From: Eremophila alpestris peregrina
Lineage: Eukaryota; Chordata; Aves; Passeriformes; Alaudidae
Assembly: GCA_009792885.1 (NCBI GenBank)
Contig: WMCF01000026.1
Location: forward strand, 620,001 to 684,000
Length of the DNA stretch: 64,000 nt
Reading direction: 5' to 3'
Under the pieces are notes generated by a model, which saw only the letters and a list, made by a program, of their open reading frames with translations, searched no databases and was not told the DNA's origin. Positions 49,571-61,910 of the stretch are shown piece by piece (position 1 is the first letter of the stretch; each line of letters opens with the position of its first letter). Position numbers and translations under genes: made by a program.

Positions 49571-52555
49571 TTGCTTCTATGTATATGTAACAAAACTGAG
49601 ACTGGACATTTAATCCTGTTGGTGCAACAGGATTTTTAACAAAACACTATATAAATTCCATAATAGTCTTCCTTAGATCTCTGACTTCCAGTGGGATATG
49701 GGCTTCTAGTTTTTAGCACATTTTGAAATCCTTCCCTTAGGTGCTTTGCTTCTTTTATAAGCTAAGGAGATGCATGCAAAACTAAAGTCAGTGGTTATGC
49801 TGATGTTTTTGCTTCTGCTGGTTTTCATAGTTAATGTTGGCATCTTAATTTATTTTCAAAATTTATCTTCACTGCAGATTCTCTTTTGGGACAAATTCCT
49901 GTATTTGATAGTTGGCCATGGGAAAAAATGTTAAATGGCTTTTTCTTTCAGACTTTGAAATGTATTATCAACATTTTTTGTGTCATTTTTCTTTACCTTA
50001 TTGAATAAGAAAAGACTATGTATTGAACATCAAGCTATGGAAATAGTTCTCTCCTGACAGCACAAACTTAATTGACAGAATTATGGATGTTTTCCCCATG
50101 TTATTTTGAGAGTCTTAAAACTCCTTAATTATATATATGAACAGTAAACAACAGAGCTGGTCCACATACCATCTGGATATTTTTAGAACTAAACAGCTGC
50201 ATTGACTTAAAAAAGTGGATACAGAAATCTCTCAGAAGTGATACAGAGTTGGTGGATTAATTTTTATTTTTGACCCAAAAATGCTTTGAGGGGCCTGTTA
50301 AGTAGGGAAGCTCTTGCTAGTTTTTTAGTGTATCCTCAATATTTAGCAGCTCAGCCTAATCCTGAAAGATTAGGCAGTGGAGCATGAGGGGCTTCAGTGA
50401 TTGTGGTCTCTTTCATTCCTTTGTTGGTTTCAGCTGTAGCAATGTGTGTCACACCAAGCTTAAGATATATTTCTATATGGGGTTTACTAAAGAACTGACG
50501 AATTGCATATATTTGTAGATTAGAACATTATTTTGTGTCATCTCTCCAAATACCACCTGCATGTATTTTAGTGTCAGTGTGGAACACAAAGAAAGCTGAT
50601 AATATTTAACTAAATTTTACCATAATTTTACCATAATCAACAAATGGAGATTTTGCAGTACTACTGCCTTTGTGTCTTATACATCTGATCATTCTGCTTT
50701 CTATTCTGACATTCTTTATCCTAAATCTCCAGGAGTCATACTTTGTTCTCTTATCAACTTTGTAACTTCAGGTTTGACTTTACAGGTCCTTCTGTGAGCA
50801 CACCAGGACTGGAAGCCTTGGTCCTGCTGGGGTGTGAAATGGTATCTGTGTTTTGCAGAGATCCTGCTTGGTTTCATTGTGCAGATGTTGAATGAAGGTA
50901 TATATATATTTCTCTTGAGAGACATTGTTTTCTAGTTCCACTGCTGCTCTGACTACTCCTATGAGAATCTCAGGCTGTGTTGTCGTTGTATCTGCATAAC
51001 AGCACATAATAATGAGTTTTGACTGTATTACTTGAAAAGTTTCTTTTTCTGGTTTCATTTATGCCAGGTGATGGCAGTAAAGGACCTTTGCTCTTTCAGC
51101 ATTTGCTATGAAGTACAGAAAACATTCAGACTCCCAGCCAGCCTCCTAGGGAGAGGACTCACTTCTTCCTTTCCTGTTGCTTCCTTGCAGCTTGTTCTGA
51201 CATCCATTGCAAGATGTGAAAAACAGCATGGTTTGGATTGCAGGCTGTCTGGGTTTTTTGTCCTTCTTAATAAATACTAAATGCTGTATCTGTTTTTCAC
51301 CTTCCTTTCTCTATATTGACCTTCTCATACTGTATATTTTAGTATAACCCTTCAATGTATTCCATACAGTGCATGCTGTAATTTGGTTTTGGGCTGAAGA
51401 TATTTAAAACTGCCCCTAGAAGTTTAGCATAGATTGCATGTTAAGGGACAGAGAGTGTCCCAATGATGCTATTTATCTGGGATTTGTCACTCAGGCAGAT
51501 GGTAACATAGCAATGCTGTGTCAAAAACATTTTCCAAATGAAAAGCCTTGCAGTGACTCTGGAGTGTACCTGATGGAAATGGAACAAGTCAGCTATTTGC
51601 AACTAATGTTTTATTGATGGTCTAAATGAAGGGAGGGGGGAAAAAGGAGCTTGACCAGAAAACACAAATTAATTCAGGTTGGCCTTGAAACTTCCTTTCT
51701 TAATCTTGTATTTAGTAAGCATAGGACAGGATAGAAAAAGTGACTAACTTACCACTTCTCAAACAAGCCACAACAATCAATGACTGTTCATAAAGAATGT
51801 GCTTTGCCAGTGGTCTTGATTAGTGCTCTCATGCCATCAGTGGAGGGAGTGAACTAAATGTTTTTCTTGCAGCAAAAAACCTGGGTGTACCATAAGATCA
51901 TCAATACTGTAATGAGAACATTCTCATGTTTTAATCCAGATGGAAAATGAATTGTAAGAATTCATCTAATGGAATCTGGTCACAACAGAGTCAGGCTACT
52001 TTTGTTCACATTTTTCTTTGAAGAGACATTTCATAAAGTTGCTGTGCAGCCACCAGATGATGGAAGACACTGGACTAATCCATTAAGGTCTCTCCTTTTT
52101 CATATCAACTGATGTTATTATCTGTGCTTATAGTAGAAGGTCATATGGGAAGCTTCTATATTCTTATGCTTATTTGGTTGTGTTAGATCTCATTCAGGTT
52201 GTAGTACTCCAGTTTTTCAGGTTGCATTTTTGTTATTTTTCACCAGCACATTCCTGCTTTCCTTTGTATCCTTGTCAACTCTAGCCACTAGAAACATTCT
52301 TTAGTACATATCTACTCCTCCAGCCAAGGCCATGAGTGGAAATATTTAATAAGACTGTTCCCTAAGCCAGCCTGCTAGGAACTCCTGTCACAACATTTTT
52401 CTAGGCTGAAAATCTGCATTTTGACCAGGCTGATTGATGTGACTGATGGAGCCACCTTGACCTTGTGCAGTGAAAAGGCTTAATATGTATGTCACAGAGC
52501 TTCAAAAGAATTATTGAAAAAATCAAAATGTGTTGTTTAACAAGAGATGAATTAC
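49571..52555. other. Intergenic sequence, no gene or clear repeat
   Basis: The sequence is A+T-rich with no domain or splice-supported exon recognised. Confidence 0.5.
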
Positions 52556-52995
52556 TGATGCACACTGTCAGGGAGCAGCAGGGGCTGTCTGCTCTCCAGA
52601 GGGTTGAAGCTGTGTATAGAGTGGTCAGTCAAGGACCTGGATCAAGCAAGCAGGGCAGACCAGAGCTCAGAGGCAAGCTGAAGCAACAGCTGGGACTTTC
52701 TGCTGGGTGTGTGGTGATAGGGCAGACAGGAGGTCAGGCTGGGAAGTCTGACACAGGTCAGGGTCAGACCCATGGGTTGCATGGCAGAGCTGGAGCTGGT
52801 GCGCCTCTATGGCTGCCACCCAGGGCTGAGATGAAGTGGGCTCTGGGGCCTGTAATGTGGGAGCTGACTGCAGAAAAAATTTGGCCAGGGCCATAAAGGC
52901 ATCTAAGTGTCAGGTCTCTAGTGTACATTTAGCTGCTGAGGTTGGACTTGATGATCCTGAAAATGTTTTCTAGCTTTACTGATTCTATGATTTCA
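52556..52995 (+). mobile_element. CR1 3' tail with an unassigned G+C-richer segment in front
   Basis: The tail at 52935-52995 reads GCTGAGGTTGGACTTGATGA, TCCTGAAAATG and ACTGATTCTATGATTTCATGATTCT, a clear CR1 end. The preceding 52556-52930 is G+C-richer than its surroundings, starts abruptly and is probably part of the same insertion or of another repeat. I could not match it to the CR1 body. Confidence 0.6.
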
Positions 52996-54230
52996 TGATT
53001 CTCATTGAAGGTGTGAAAAGAAACATATTTGCATAATGTGAGTTTGTCTGTCTGTGGAAAAGTTTCTTAGATAAAATACCTATAGATGAGAGAATGTTTA
53101 GGGCTATAACTTTGTACATCACAATGTAATTCTTTCTGGTGCAGTCTATTAATCCCTATTTGTTTCCAGAATGAGGAAAGGGAGAAATAAGGAATTACAA
53201 ACTGATTTCTTGTTCTGTGTATGTCAAAGGTTAAAGGGATCTGTTTACATCTGATTTTTAATTTGCAGTATAAGATTTCCTCAGTAGCTAAATGCCCAGG
53301 CTGTGTGTGTGTACACTTACACAAGTAAGTTAGGCATGCCCAGGAATGTTTCTGAGCACTGACACCAAGTAATTGACATGGAGTAGCCAGCACTGCTACT
53401 TTTAAACTTTTCTAGAAACATGAGGCTACCAGCCACTAGAAAACTGCAGATTTTATAATGGTCCCCATCCTGTGCTAACGTGTCTGAACTATGTCCAGGC
53501 CAGGAATTGTTTTGAAGATTTCTAGGATTGTCTTTAACAGTTTAGAAGATGAGTGGTTTGAGCTGCTTTATTTTACAGGTATTTACAGGCTTTAGTACCT
53601 TTCAGCTTTTGAAGGTCATGAACAAGACAGTTACATGTAAACAGAGGAAGCAAATCAGCTAGGTGGGAAATTCATGAGTGCTTGGAATGTCAACTAAATG
53701 CTTGGGAAAATATTCAATTTCTTCACCTGAAATTTTCAGAGCATATAGTTCTGATATGGGCACAGTGATAAAAGGTGATGTGGAAAGGATGCTGTACTGC
53801 TGAAATGGCAATTGCATGTACAGACAGATTCTTCTCCACTTTGTTGTTGCAAAAATTGCCATTAAATAATTGCTTTGTTAATATGTGTTTTGCTTTTTCA
53901 GTGTTGGTTAAAGCCTCCTGATGTTGAACTGTGTGTAGAATTGTACAGATTATGGATTTGGCAGAGTGGTGTAGATTTTCAATTACAGATATCCACATAA
54001 AGCTGGTGATCATTTTCTATTCAGCCTGCAATAATATAGGAAGACAAGTCCAATGCTGCACTTGGAGTTGTTTGCTTTGAGGTCAGTGAGATGCAAGATC
54101 TTCAGCTGCAGGAAGTTAATTGTTTTGGATTAACAGAAGAAGCAGGAAAGCAGGCTATCACAAAAGTTCAAGCTGGAGTATTTTTATAGTGTCACTTTTC
54201 TTTGACTGGAAGGATGATTGGCCAGTCAAA
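52996..54230. other. Intergenic sequence, no gene seen
   Basis: No recognised element or exon is visible. A short TGTGTGTGTG run lies near 53303. Confidence 0.5.
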
Positions 54231-55090
54231 AGAAACTGCAAATGTTTCATAGATTTCAACAGAGCATTTGACACTGTGGCACATGGGAAAACAGTAGTTA
54301 GATTAAGACTGGAAACTATTAAGATGGGAGTTAAAACATGGAAGTTATGTATGGAACAGATTAAGCAGAAAATGTTAGACTTACAGAGAAATTATTAAAA
54401 TAAAAGGAGCTTTCAAGTCAGGTTCCTCTGAGCTCAGGGTTGGGACAGATAATATTTAATAACTTCATAAATGATTTAATGAGTTCATAAAGCAGGAAAA
54501 GTACACTTTTTAAATGTACAGCTCAATGTAGACTTGCAGTATGCTGGCTGATCCCTAAGAAAGTGTGGAGAGCAGGAGGAAAAGAAGCTGGGCTGTGAAC
54601 AAAAGGAACTAAAGGATGATGTAATTAAACAGTAAATCTAATGGTACAAAGGACAAGACAAACACTTAAGAATTAACAGTTAGGATTGGTAGTAAGACTA
54701 ACAGTTTTTATTCATGTCCAGGACAGCTGGAGTTTAACTGAAATGATTAAAAGGGAGCATTAATGGTCTTATGGAAAAATAAGATTTGTCTCATAGGGAA
54801 AGTTGAAAAAGCTTTTCTAGCTTGGCAAAATAAAGGCTGAGAAGTATGATAATAGTCACCAAATTTTTTAAATGGTAAACATGGGTAGCTAAGATAATTT
54901 TTGGGTAATGAACTGCCTTGACATTGGAAAAAATAAGTACAAAAGGTGAATAAGTATATTCAGACAAAATATAGCTAATCTTAGTAGGAAGAGAAGTAGG
55001 TTGTCTGACATACTGACTAACATTCTGGTATCTGAGGGTTTTTATAATGTTTTTCTTAACTTGTTTGAAAATATACCAGTATACCATGAA
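54231..55090 (+). mobile_element. Old CR1-type LINE, reverse-transcriptase part and downstream region
   Basis: One frame reads FIDFNRAFDTVAHGK, the conserved D-x-x-x-AFDTV-x-H block of CR1-type reverse transcriptase. Further on, ATATTTAATAACTTCATAAATGATTT matches the LFNIFINDL segment. Near 54805-54870, AGCTTGGCAAAATAAAGGCTGAGAAG and TATGATAATAGTCACCAAAT match the late part of ancient CR1 copies. It has many indels and stops and is clearly older than the other CR1 copies here. Confidence 0.65.
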
Positions 55091-55332
55091 GGAGAGCAGA
55101 ATACAGTGTTCTCAAAATTAGAGAGCCAGTCTCATTTATACACAACAATGTTACAGAAGTATTTGGGAGAGTAAGGAAAACATTTGAATAATTGCTTTCC
55201 CTTTTTTATTAAATCTTACTGAATAATTAGGTTAGATACAACTACTCTTCAGAAGATGACCTTTCCTTTGCATTTGTATTATTTATTTTTTTCAGAACTA
55301 CTGTGTAGGTAGGTAGAAATGCCAGCTACTGT

Positions 55333-55400
55333 TGTACTCCAAACTTTGAGGGCAGAAATGAGACACACCTCACATAAACCCAGGAATTTATTGCTAATGT
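55333..55400 (-). mobile_element. Possible reversed LTR end (R-U5 like)
   Basis: Read on the minus strand, GCAATAAATTCCTGGGTTTA gives a poly(A) signal, then a T/G-rich stretch and an end GGAGTACAACA. This is the layout of an LTR R-U5 ending in ACA. I could not find the other end or a target duplication, so the element's extent is unknown. Confidence 0.3.
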
Positions 55401-58400
55401 AATAGAAATCTTAACAGTCTAATCCTGGAACCATTACTGGTCCAAATGCAATTATTACATGTATACAGAAAAGTTTAATAATAGTATTATTACTGCAAAA
55501 AAGAGTTAAAATTTACAAGCTGATAAGCTCTCTGATACTTCTGGGATGTAGTTCCAGTGGTTTCATTCTGGTGTTGGGGAAGGTGCTACAGGGGTTCCTC
55601 AGCCTTTGGTGGGAATAATATATTCATGTTGATGCTTTCTTCTCTGTGGCTCAAGGATCTGTGTGGCACTGTTTGCGTTTGTTTGCTAACACACTTTAAT
55701 GCTTTTGATTTTTCTTCACAGCTGTCATTCTTTCTTGTTCTGCAGCTTCACATTCAGATTTTTTACATGTATTGGATGCAACTTCTTTTTTATTTCCTAT
55801 ACCTACTTTTGTTCAGTTGCAGACCCACTTTTCTTTTAGTGACCATGGGTGAGTTCCTAGCTGCAGTTCTAGACCTGTGTCCCATCTTTTATTTTCTCAT
55901 GCCTGTACTCCTCTCTGCTCTACGATGTTTCTTCACTTCTCAAGTCTCTGCTGGTGCACTAGGTCTGTGTTTTTCTGTATAATGTTTTCCATAAATGTCT
56001 CATTCTAGATGGAATTCCTTGTTATTTTTTCTGTATAAAACTATAGTTGTACTGTAGAAGATAACACAAATAAAACATTAGCCCTAGAACCTGAGCATTT
56101 AGGAAAAAAATGCTGTTAGTGCTTATAAAGTAAAAAGAGGTTGCAGGCAGGTCAAGAAAAGGTTAAACAGATAAAACTGGACAAGGTTCAGTCCTAATGC
56201 CTTGCAAATTCACACAACATGCAGTCCACTGTAGCAACACAGTTACCCACCCCATCTTCATCCTGAACGTGGGAGGTCATGTTATTACAAGGTCTTTACA
56301 CAGCAGTTACTATCTTAGGAACCAGGGTGTTGGGGGAGGCAGGTGCTGAACTTTTCTGCTGTAGGGAAGCAGAATGTTAATTCCATCACTTTAGTCACTT
56401 GAACAATATAATCCTTAGGCCCTGTAGGTACCTTCATGAGATCTATCTTGTGTCAGTCAGTCCTTGCTGTCCTACTGAGATTGTTTTAACCTGGTGAACT
56501 TGGTAGCATACTTAGGCAACATTCTTTTATTGCGTGTATTCTGAATTTGACTCTTGTTCTGTGGGGAATAGAGTGCAACTGCCAATAATAATTTTATTTG
56601 TCACCTTTAACAACCATCAGGGAAATGGAGTTGTGTCTGTATGTGATGAGCTAGAAGGTACTTAGTAACCCTTAAGCTATTCTTTGCTAAGTCAACCTAG
56701 ACCAAAATTGTACTGTTCCTCTAAATGACAGTGATGCAGTAACTCAGAATATATTAACTGACTAAATGCATGCCATTATTTTTCTATGTAAATTTGGCTT
56801 TAGACAAGAAGTAATCAAAGCCAAAGCAGAACATCATATTATAGATGAAGCAGAACACGTTTGGAAACACATCAGACCTTCATGATCCATTTTTATCTGC
56901 TAGAATCTTGCTAGTTCTTCTGAGTATTCTTGGCAGAAATGTGTAATAGAGATACAGTAGCCTGAACAGTAGATACCCACAAAGGTACACTGAAAAAGCT
57001 TGCCACTGTGTCTGGCAAGTTCATCTCTGCAGTATGGCAAATTCCCTCAGAAATTTAGGATAACCCTCACCAGAATGCTAGTGGTCAGATTACTATAACC
57101 TGAACAATTAAAGAACATCATACTACTTTATCTGCCTGCTCACCAAGATTTTTTTAATTGGCTGTGTCAGCTATTAAATTCAAAGAATGACATTTCTGCA
57201 TTCTATGAATGTTTACAGAAGCTATTTATTAAATGCTTAGTTAAAATTTTCTTCTGTTCTGTGTCAAACCCCAAAGAAGGGAAATGCTAACAATATGGGA
57301 GGAAACCTTTTTGGGCTGTAATATTTTAAGACACTTAGTTTTTCTGTGTCAGGAGTCACTGTATTTTGATCCAAGTCATCTTGTGTCAGCTGTGTATATA
57401 TTAAATAAAAATGAAAACAGGTTGAGCTGCCTGTCCTGAATGGCAATCTCTCTTGGAGATCTGATTCCCAATGTCTCCTATAAATTTTCTATTACAAGTC
57501 CAAGGTTCTGATTTAGTTGCTAATTGCTGTACCCACAGTCAGTTGGGTAGAGCACACAAATCTTTTTGGGTCTTCACTGATCTATCTTATTGTACTGCAA
57601 TAACTGCAGGTCCAATAAATACTTACCATCAAACTAGAGAAAGCAGAGCCAACAATGAGCAAAAGAAGCATCATACCAGGAATATCAGCATGTGGGGAGT
57701 AGCAGATACCTTTCTAGTGTTAACACGTTTAGAGGGTACATTGAATAAGAGAATTTAAATAAGAGGAAGGGGTAACAGAAGCAGTGAAGCTTTGGAAAAA
57801 AACCCAAAAACAAACTGAAATGCAAAATGCCAGGCTACAGATGTGACCATTTTCATGAAGATATTTCTCTGACTATATGAATGTCCAGGATTTTGATGTT
57901 TCTCTTTCTCTGTTTGGTTTCTCTGTACAGCCTTCTTCCAAAACTACTTGTTTGGGTGAGAGAAAAACACTTAAGCATCACAACAGTGATAGGAAGTAAG
58001 AGAAAATTAGGCAACTGAGATCTAAAGTTTTGCAGAGACTTGTTGAGTGAAGACTCTTAAAAAGGTTTTACCTCAATGCACCTCAACGTAAGGCCGGTTT
58101 TTCATAGGATTGCGAAACTTGTGCAGTTCTTCCTCTTAGAATTTCAGCTGTGATCTAAACTCTGGATTTAACCACACAAATGCATCAGCTGCAACTTTCC
58201 ATTCTTCTTATCTGCCCAGGAGCAGCTCTGCTAAATTGCTTCCATGTCCTTTGTAATGGTCTTTTATCATCACATTGTTTGTTTCATGATTAATTTCTTT
58301 GGGCTTTTTTTGTCTCCCAACAGCTTTTGGAAGGAAGAAATTCACCTTTTCTTAAACTCTCTTAAAGCAGTAGTAGAGGGAGACATATGCTTAGTGGATA

Positions 58401-61366
58401 GTGACATCTGCCTGTCCTAACAAGATGCAGAATGATAGTGCCTCCCTTTCTGTTTCTCAGTTTTTAAAGTCCAGTTCCATATTTCAACTAACATGTCAAA
58501 GAGTGGGCAGCAGGTGGTGTCTCAGAGGAATTCCCATAAATATATGATGTCATAGGTTTTGGTCAGAGTAGAACACTTTCTCCAAAAGAAGAGACTGACA
58601 TCACTGAGAAATCATTGTTGATGAGAAAACTTGGTGAGGCAGTACTTACAGGTCAGCTCAACTCTTCAGCAGGACTTCTTGTCTAACATTCACTCCTTAG
58701 TCCTTGTAACCAAACAAGGTGAGACATGAGAATAGAAAGAGGCCAGCCTAGGAAATGAGAAACAAGAGAGAAATTCAGCTTGTGCTGTGATGATACGTGT
58801 GCAGTGTAAGTGACAATTATAGAGAAGGATTTGTTGAAAGATGATCTTCTGCTAGTAGAGTGTCTTAGAGATAGGGTAGCTGGACATCTGAGGTGGTGAT
58901 GAGGAGAGAGTACACTTTGTTTTTAGGAGCAGGTCTAACTATAACTGCAAGCAGTGATTTGCCTGGGGGCTGGAATGCTTAGGCCTACTGAAAACATGAA
59001 ATCAGTGTTGTGTTGTTTTTAGACAGCATGAAAGACACTCAAATCAAAAATATGCTTGTTCACACTGGTCATTTCATATTATCTTAGGATAATAGTTATT
59101 TGTGTCTTATGAGAGTATCCGTGTCTTGAGCGAAGTCTTATATTCAAATGTTGATATTGGCTGAATTAATGACTTCTAGGACCTATCTGTACATAGCCAT
59201 GTTCACAGTCATGTTTTGGGATATGAAAATAAAAACCTAGCTGAGTGTTTCAGCATCTGCCTGTCACCCAGTATTTACTGACAAATCCTGTTTAGCTGCC
59301 TCTCCTTAGCTGTCTTGGCAGCTGATGCCATACAAGAATGATGATGTTTCAGCTGTTCTAGTGAGGAATGACTCCCTTATGTTTGAGCTCCTACTAGAAG
59401 GCTCTGGTGTTGGCAGAAAAACAAGAAATCTGCACCTTAACTTGATTCAAAGTGGGAATTGAAGCTACTTTTTACTTCTTGACCCTTTTTTCCACCCATG
59501 ATAAGGCCTGCTGACACATCATCAAGAGATGGCTTAAATAAGCAAGCCAAGCAAAAACCCTCAGGAAGAAAACGTGAAACAAAATAAAATAATGTAAAAG
59601 ACTATTCCATATCAAGGAAAAGTAATTGAATTTGTGAATAGAAGGCAAACAATGCCCAATTTAAAAAGAATGCTGAAATCAGGTATTCTTAAAAAACAGG
59701 ATACAGGATAAATCATCTGTCTTAAATTTTTGGCAGAAGAAATATTATAAGGCATCTTTCGGAGGAGGCTTTTGCTATACAAAACAGACAATTTCAGATT
59801 AAATACTAATGAAATTACTCAACAGAAAAGGAATAGGGGAAAAAAAAGAGTAGTCACTCTTCTCTAGACGTTTATTCCCTGGAAGGATCTTGGCATTAAG
59901 TAAAATCAACCAAAAAGGAGTAAAAAATATTCTTTTCCTTCCAAACTGACACGTAAAACTTCAACAGAAACATTACCCAACCAAAAGTTCTTAAAAATCA
60001 GAAATTTCTCACATTATGCACTATTTTCTTACATATAGATATGTAAAATAAATGAATGTGTAATTTATCTTAGAACACATTGTATGCAATATGAGAAATT
60101 TTAATACTGGCACTATATACAACATTATAATCAACTTAGAATACAATTTCTTGACCTAAATAAGTAGAAAGACTGCAACACGAGGTTTTATGTGCAATGG
60201 ATATGTGCCAGAAAATCATTACTATCATGCTGGATGTCATTGGTACTTTTTATTAGTATTTTCCTCCATGCTATATAATTTTTTGTGGTGCTTTCAACAG
60301 TTATTTGAAATAAAATATTCTTGCAAGAAAAAGGTTTCATAAATAAATATCCCATGATCAATATTTGCTCAAGAATGGGTTCACAAATTATTTTTGTTAT
60401 ATTTACCTTTGTGCAACTATGTTGCATATGGTCATTATTAAAAGAGCTCAGTATTTGCAAAGAATTTCCAGGCAGTAGGATTTGGAATTCTAGATGTTTC
60501 CATTATACTGCTTGTTCTTGCCTAAGTGACAGGGAGGATTAACGGAATGACTTGTACAAAAATCCAGCTCTGTAGAAGCACCATGAAGATCTTCCCTGGC
60601 GAGGTCAAGTATTACTTTCAGGAACACTGAAACCCTAAGAAGAGGAGGTCTAATAAAGCTAAGGGGAATTAAGAGTACAAACTATGGTCAGATCCTGCAT
60701 GGTCATCCAAATTGCAATTCCATGCAGTGAAACAGATAGTAGAATCATAAAGTAAGATATTGGCTTTTTCTTCTCTTCATATTTTTAGTACTTGGAGTTC
60801 TGAGCATAGTATTTCTATAAACATTTCCAGACTTTTAACTGTCTGAGGGGAGTTTTTATGGATACTTTAAACTAGCATAGATGCACAACATAAATCGCAT
60901 AATATATTTTAGTTTCTGAGAGAAAGATGAGTATGATCCTTCCATCTTTGACTCTTTTGCCAGTGTGCATACCTGTTGTGTATATGCAGTCACATTTCAG
61001 TTTTGAAAACAGTCTGCATGTTTTCAGATCACTTCAAATGTGTGAATTTATAGGAGGAAAGGAAAAATAGTGGGGGGCTGAACAGTTGTGCAAGTAAATT
61101 AACTATGCTATTTACCCTCATGCTTGTTGCTTCTACCATGTTGATTTTTCAGCTCACAAGGCTGAATCACTTCCATGCTAACTACAGGTCTGGTTTGGGT
61201 CTGAACTCCTTGGAGCAGCTGTTCTTTCCTCCAGGTTAAATGAGGGAGCAGTTCAATGCTCTTCTGGTTAATAATTGGTAAATCAGTGGAGGCTGCAGTC
61301 AGTCACATGAACCTGTGGAGCTCAAATGAACACAGGAAAGGACATGGCATGTGACTAAATTTTTGA
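55401..61366. other. Intergenic sequence, no gene recognised
   Basis: A 141-codon hydrophobic plus-strand frame (55557-55982) is driven by T-rich DNA and has no known family. The rest is A+T-rich unique sequence without a recognised repeat. Confidence 0.5.
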
Positions 61367-61371
61367 GATGG

Positions 61372-61905
61372 AGTGCTGGTTTTGTGTGGGGTAGAGTTAG
61401 TTTTCTCCCCTGCAGCTGGTATGGAGTTGTGTTTTGGATTTGTGCTGAACAGAATTGGTAACATAGAGATGTTCTTGTTATTGCTGAGCAGGGGTTGCAC
61501 AGAGCCAAGGCCTTTTCTGCTTTTCAAATGGCCAGGCTGGTGAGGAAGGTGGGTGTGCATGGGAGGCTGGGAGGAGACACAGCCAGGACAGGTGACCCCA
61601 ACTGACCAAAGGCACATTCCGGACCATGTGACATCATGCTCAGTGTGTAAAGTGGGGAGAAGGAGGAAGGGGAGAATATTTGCAGTGATGGTGTTTGTCT
61701 TTCTAAATCACCATAACACATGATGGGGCCCTGCTCTCCTGGAGATGGCTCCACACCTGCCTGCCCATGGGAAGCACTGAATTCATTCCTTGCTTTGCTT
61801 TTCTTGTGTGTGCAGCTTTTACCTTCCCTAATAAACTGGTCTAATCTCAGCCCACAAGTTTTCTACCTGTTCCATTTGGTTGCTGGCTGTGGTTAAACCA
61901 TTACA
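61372..61905 (+). mobile_element. ERVL-type solo LTR, 534 bp, with 5-bp target duplication
   Basis: The element begins AGTGCTGGTTTTG (usual form TGTGCTGGTTTTG) and ends GGTTAAACCATTACA. It shows the landmarks of a common avian ERVL LTR: TAGAGTTAGTTTTCT, GGAGACACAGCCAGGACAG, ACTGACCAAAGG, CATGTGACATCATGCTCAGT, CACACCTGCCTGCCCATGGG and CTAATAAACTGG with ATCTCAGCCCACAAG. GATGG flanks it on both sides (61367-61371 and 61906-61910). No internal viral genes adjoin. Confidence 0.88.
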
Positions 61906-61910
61906 GATGG

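Noticed and set aside
55557..55982. 141-codon hydrophobic frame, possibly a membrane protein.
   Set aside because: T-rich DNA yields Phe/Leu/Cys codons; there is no family signature, promoter or splice support.
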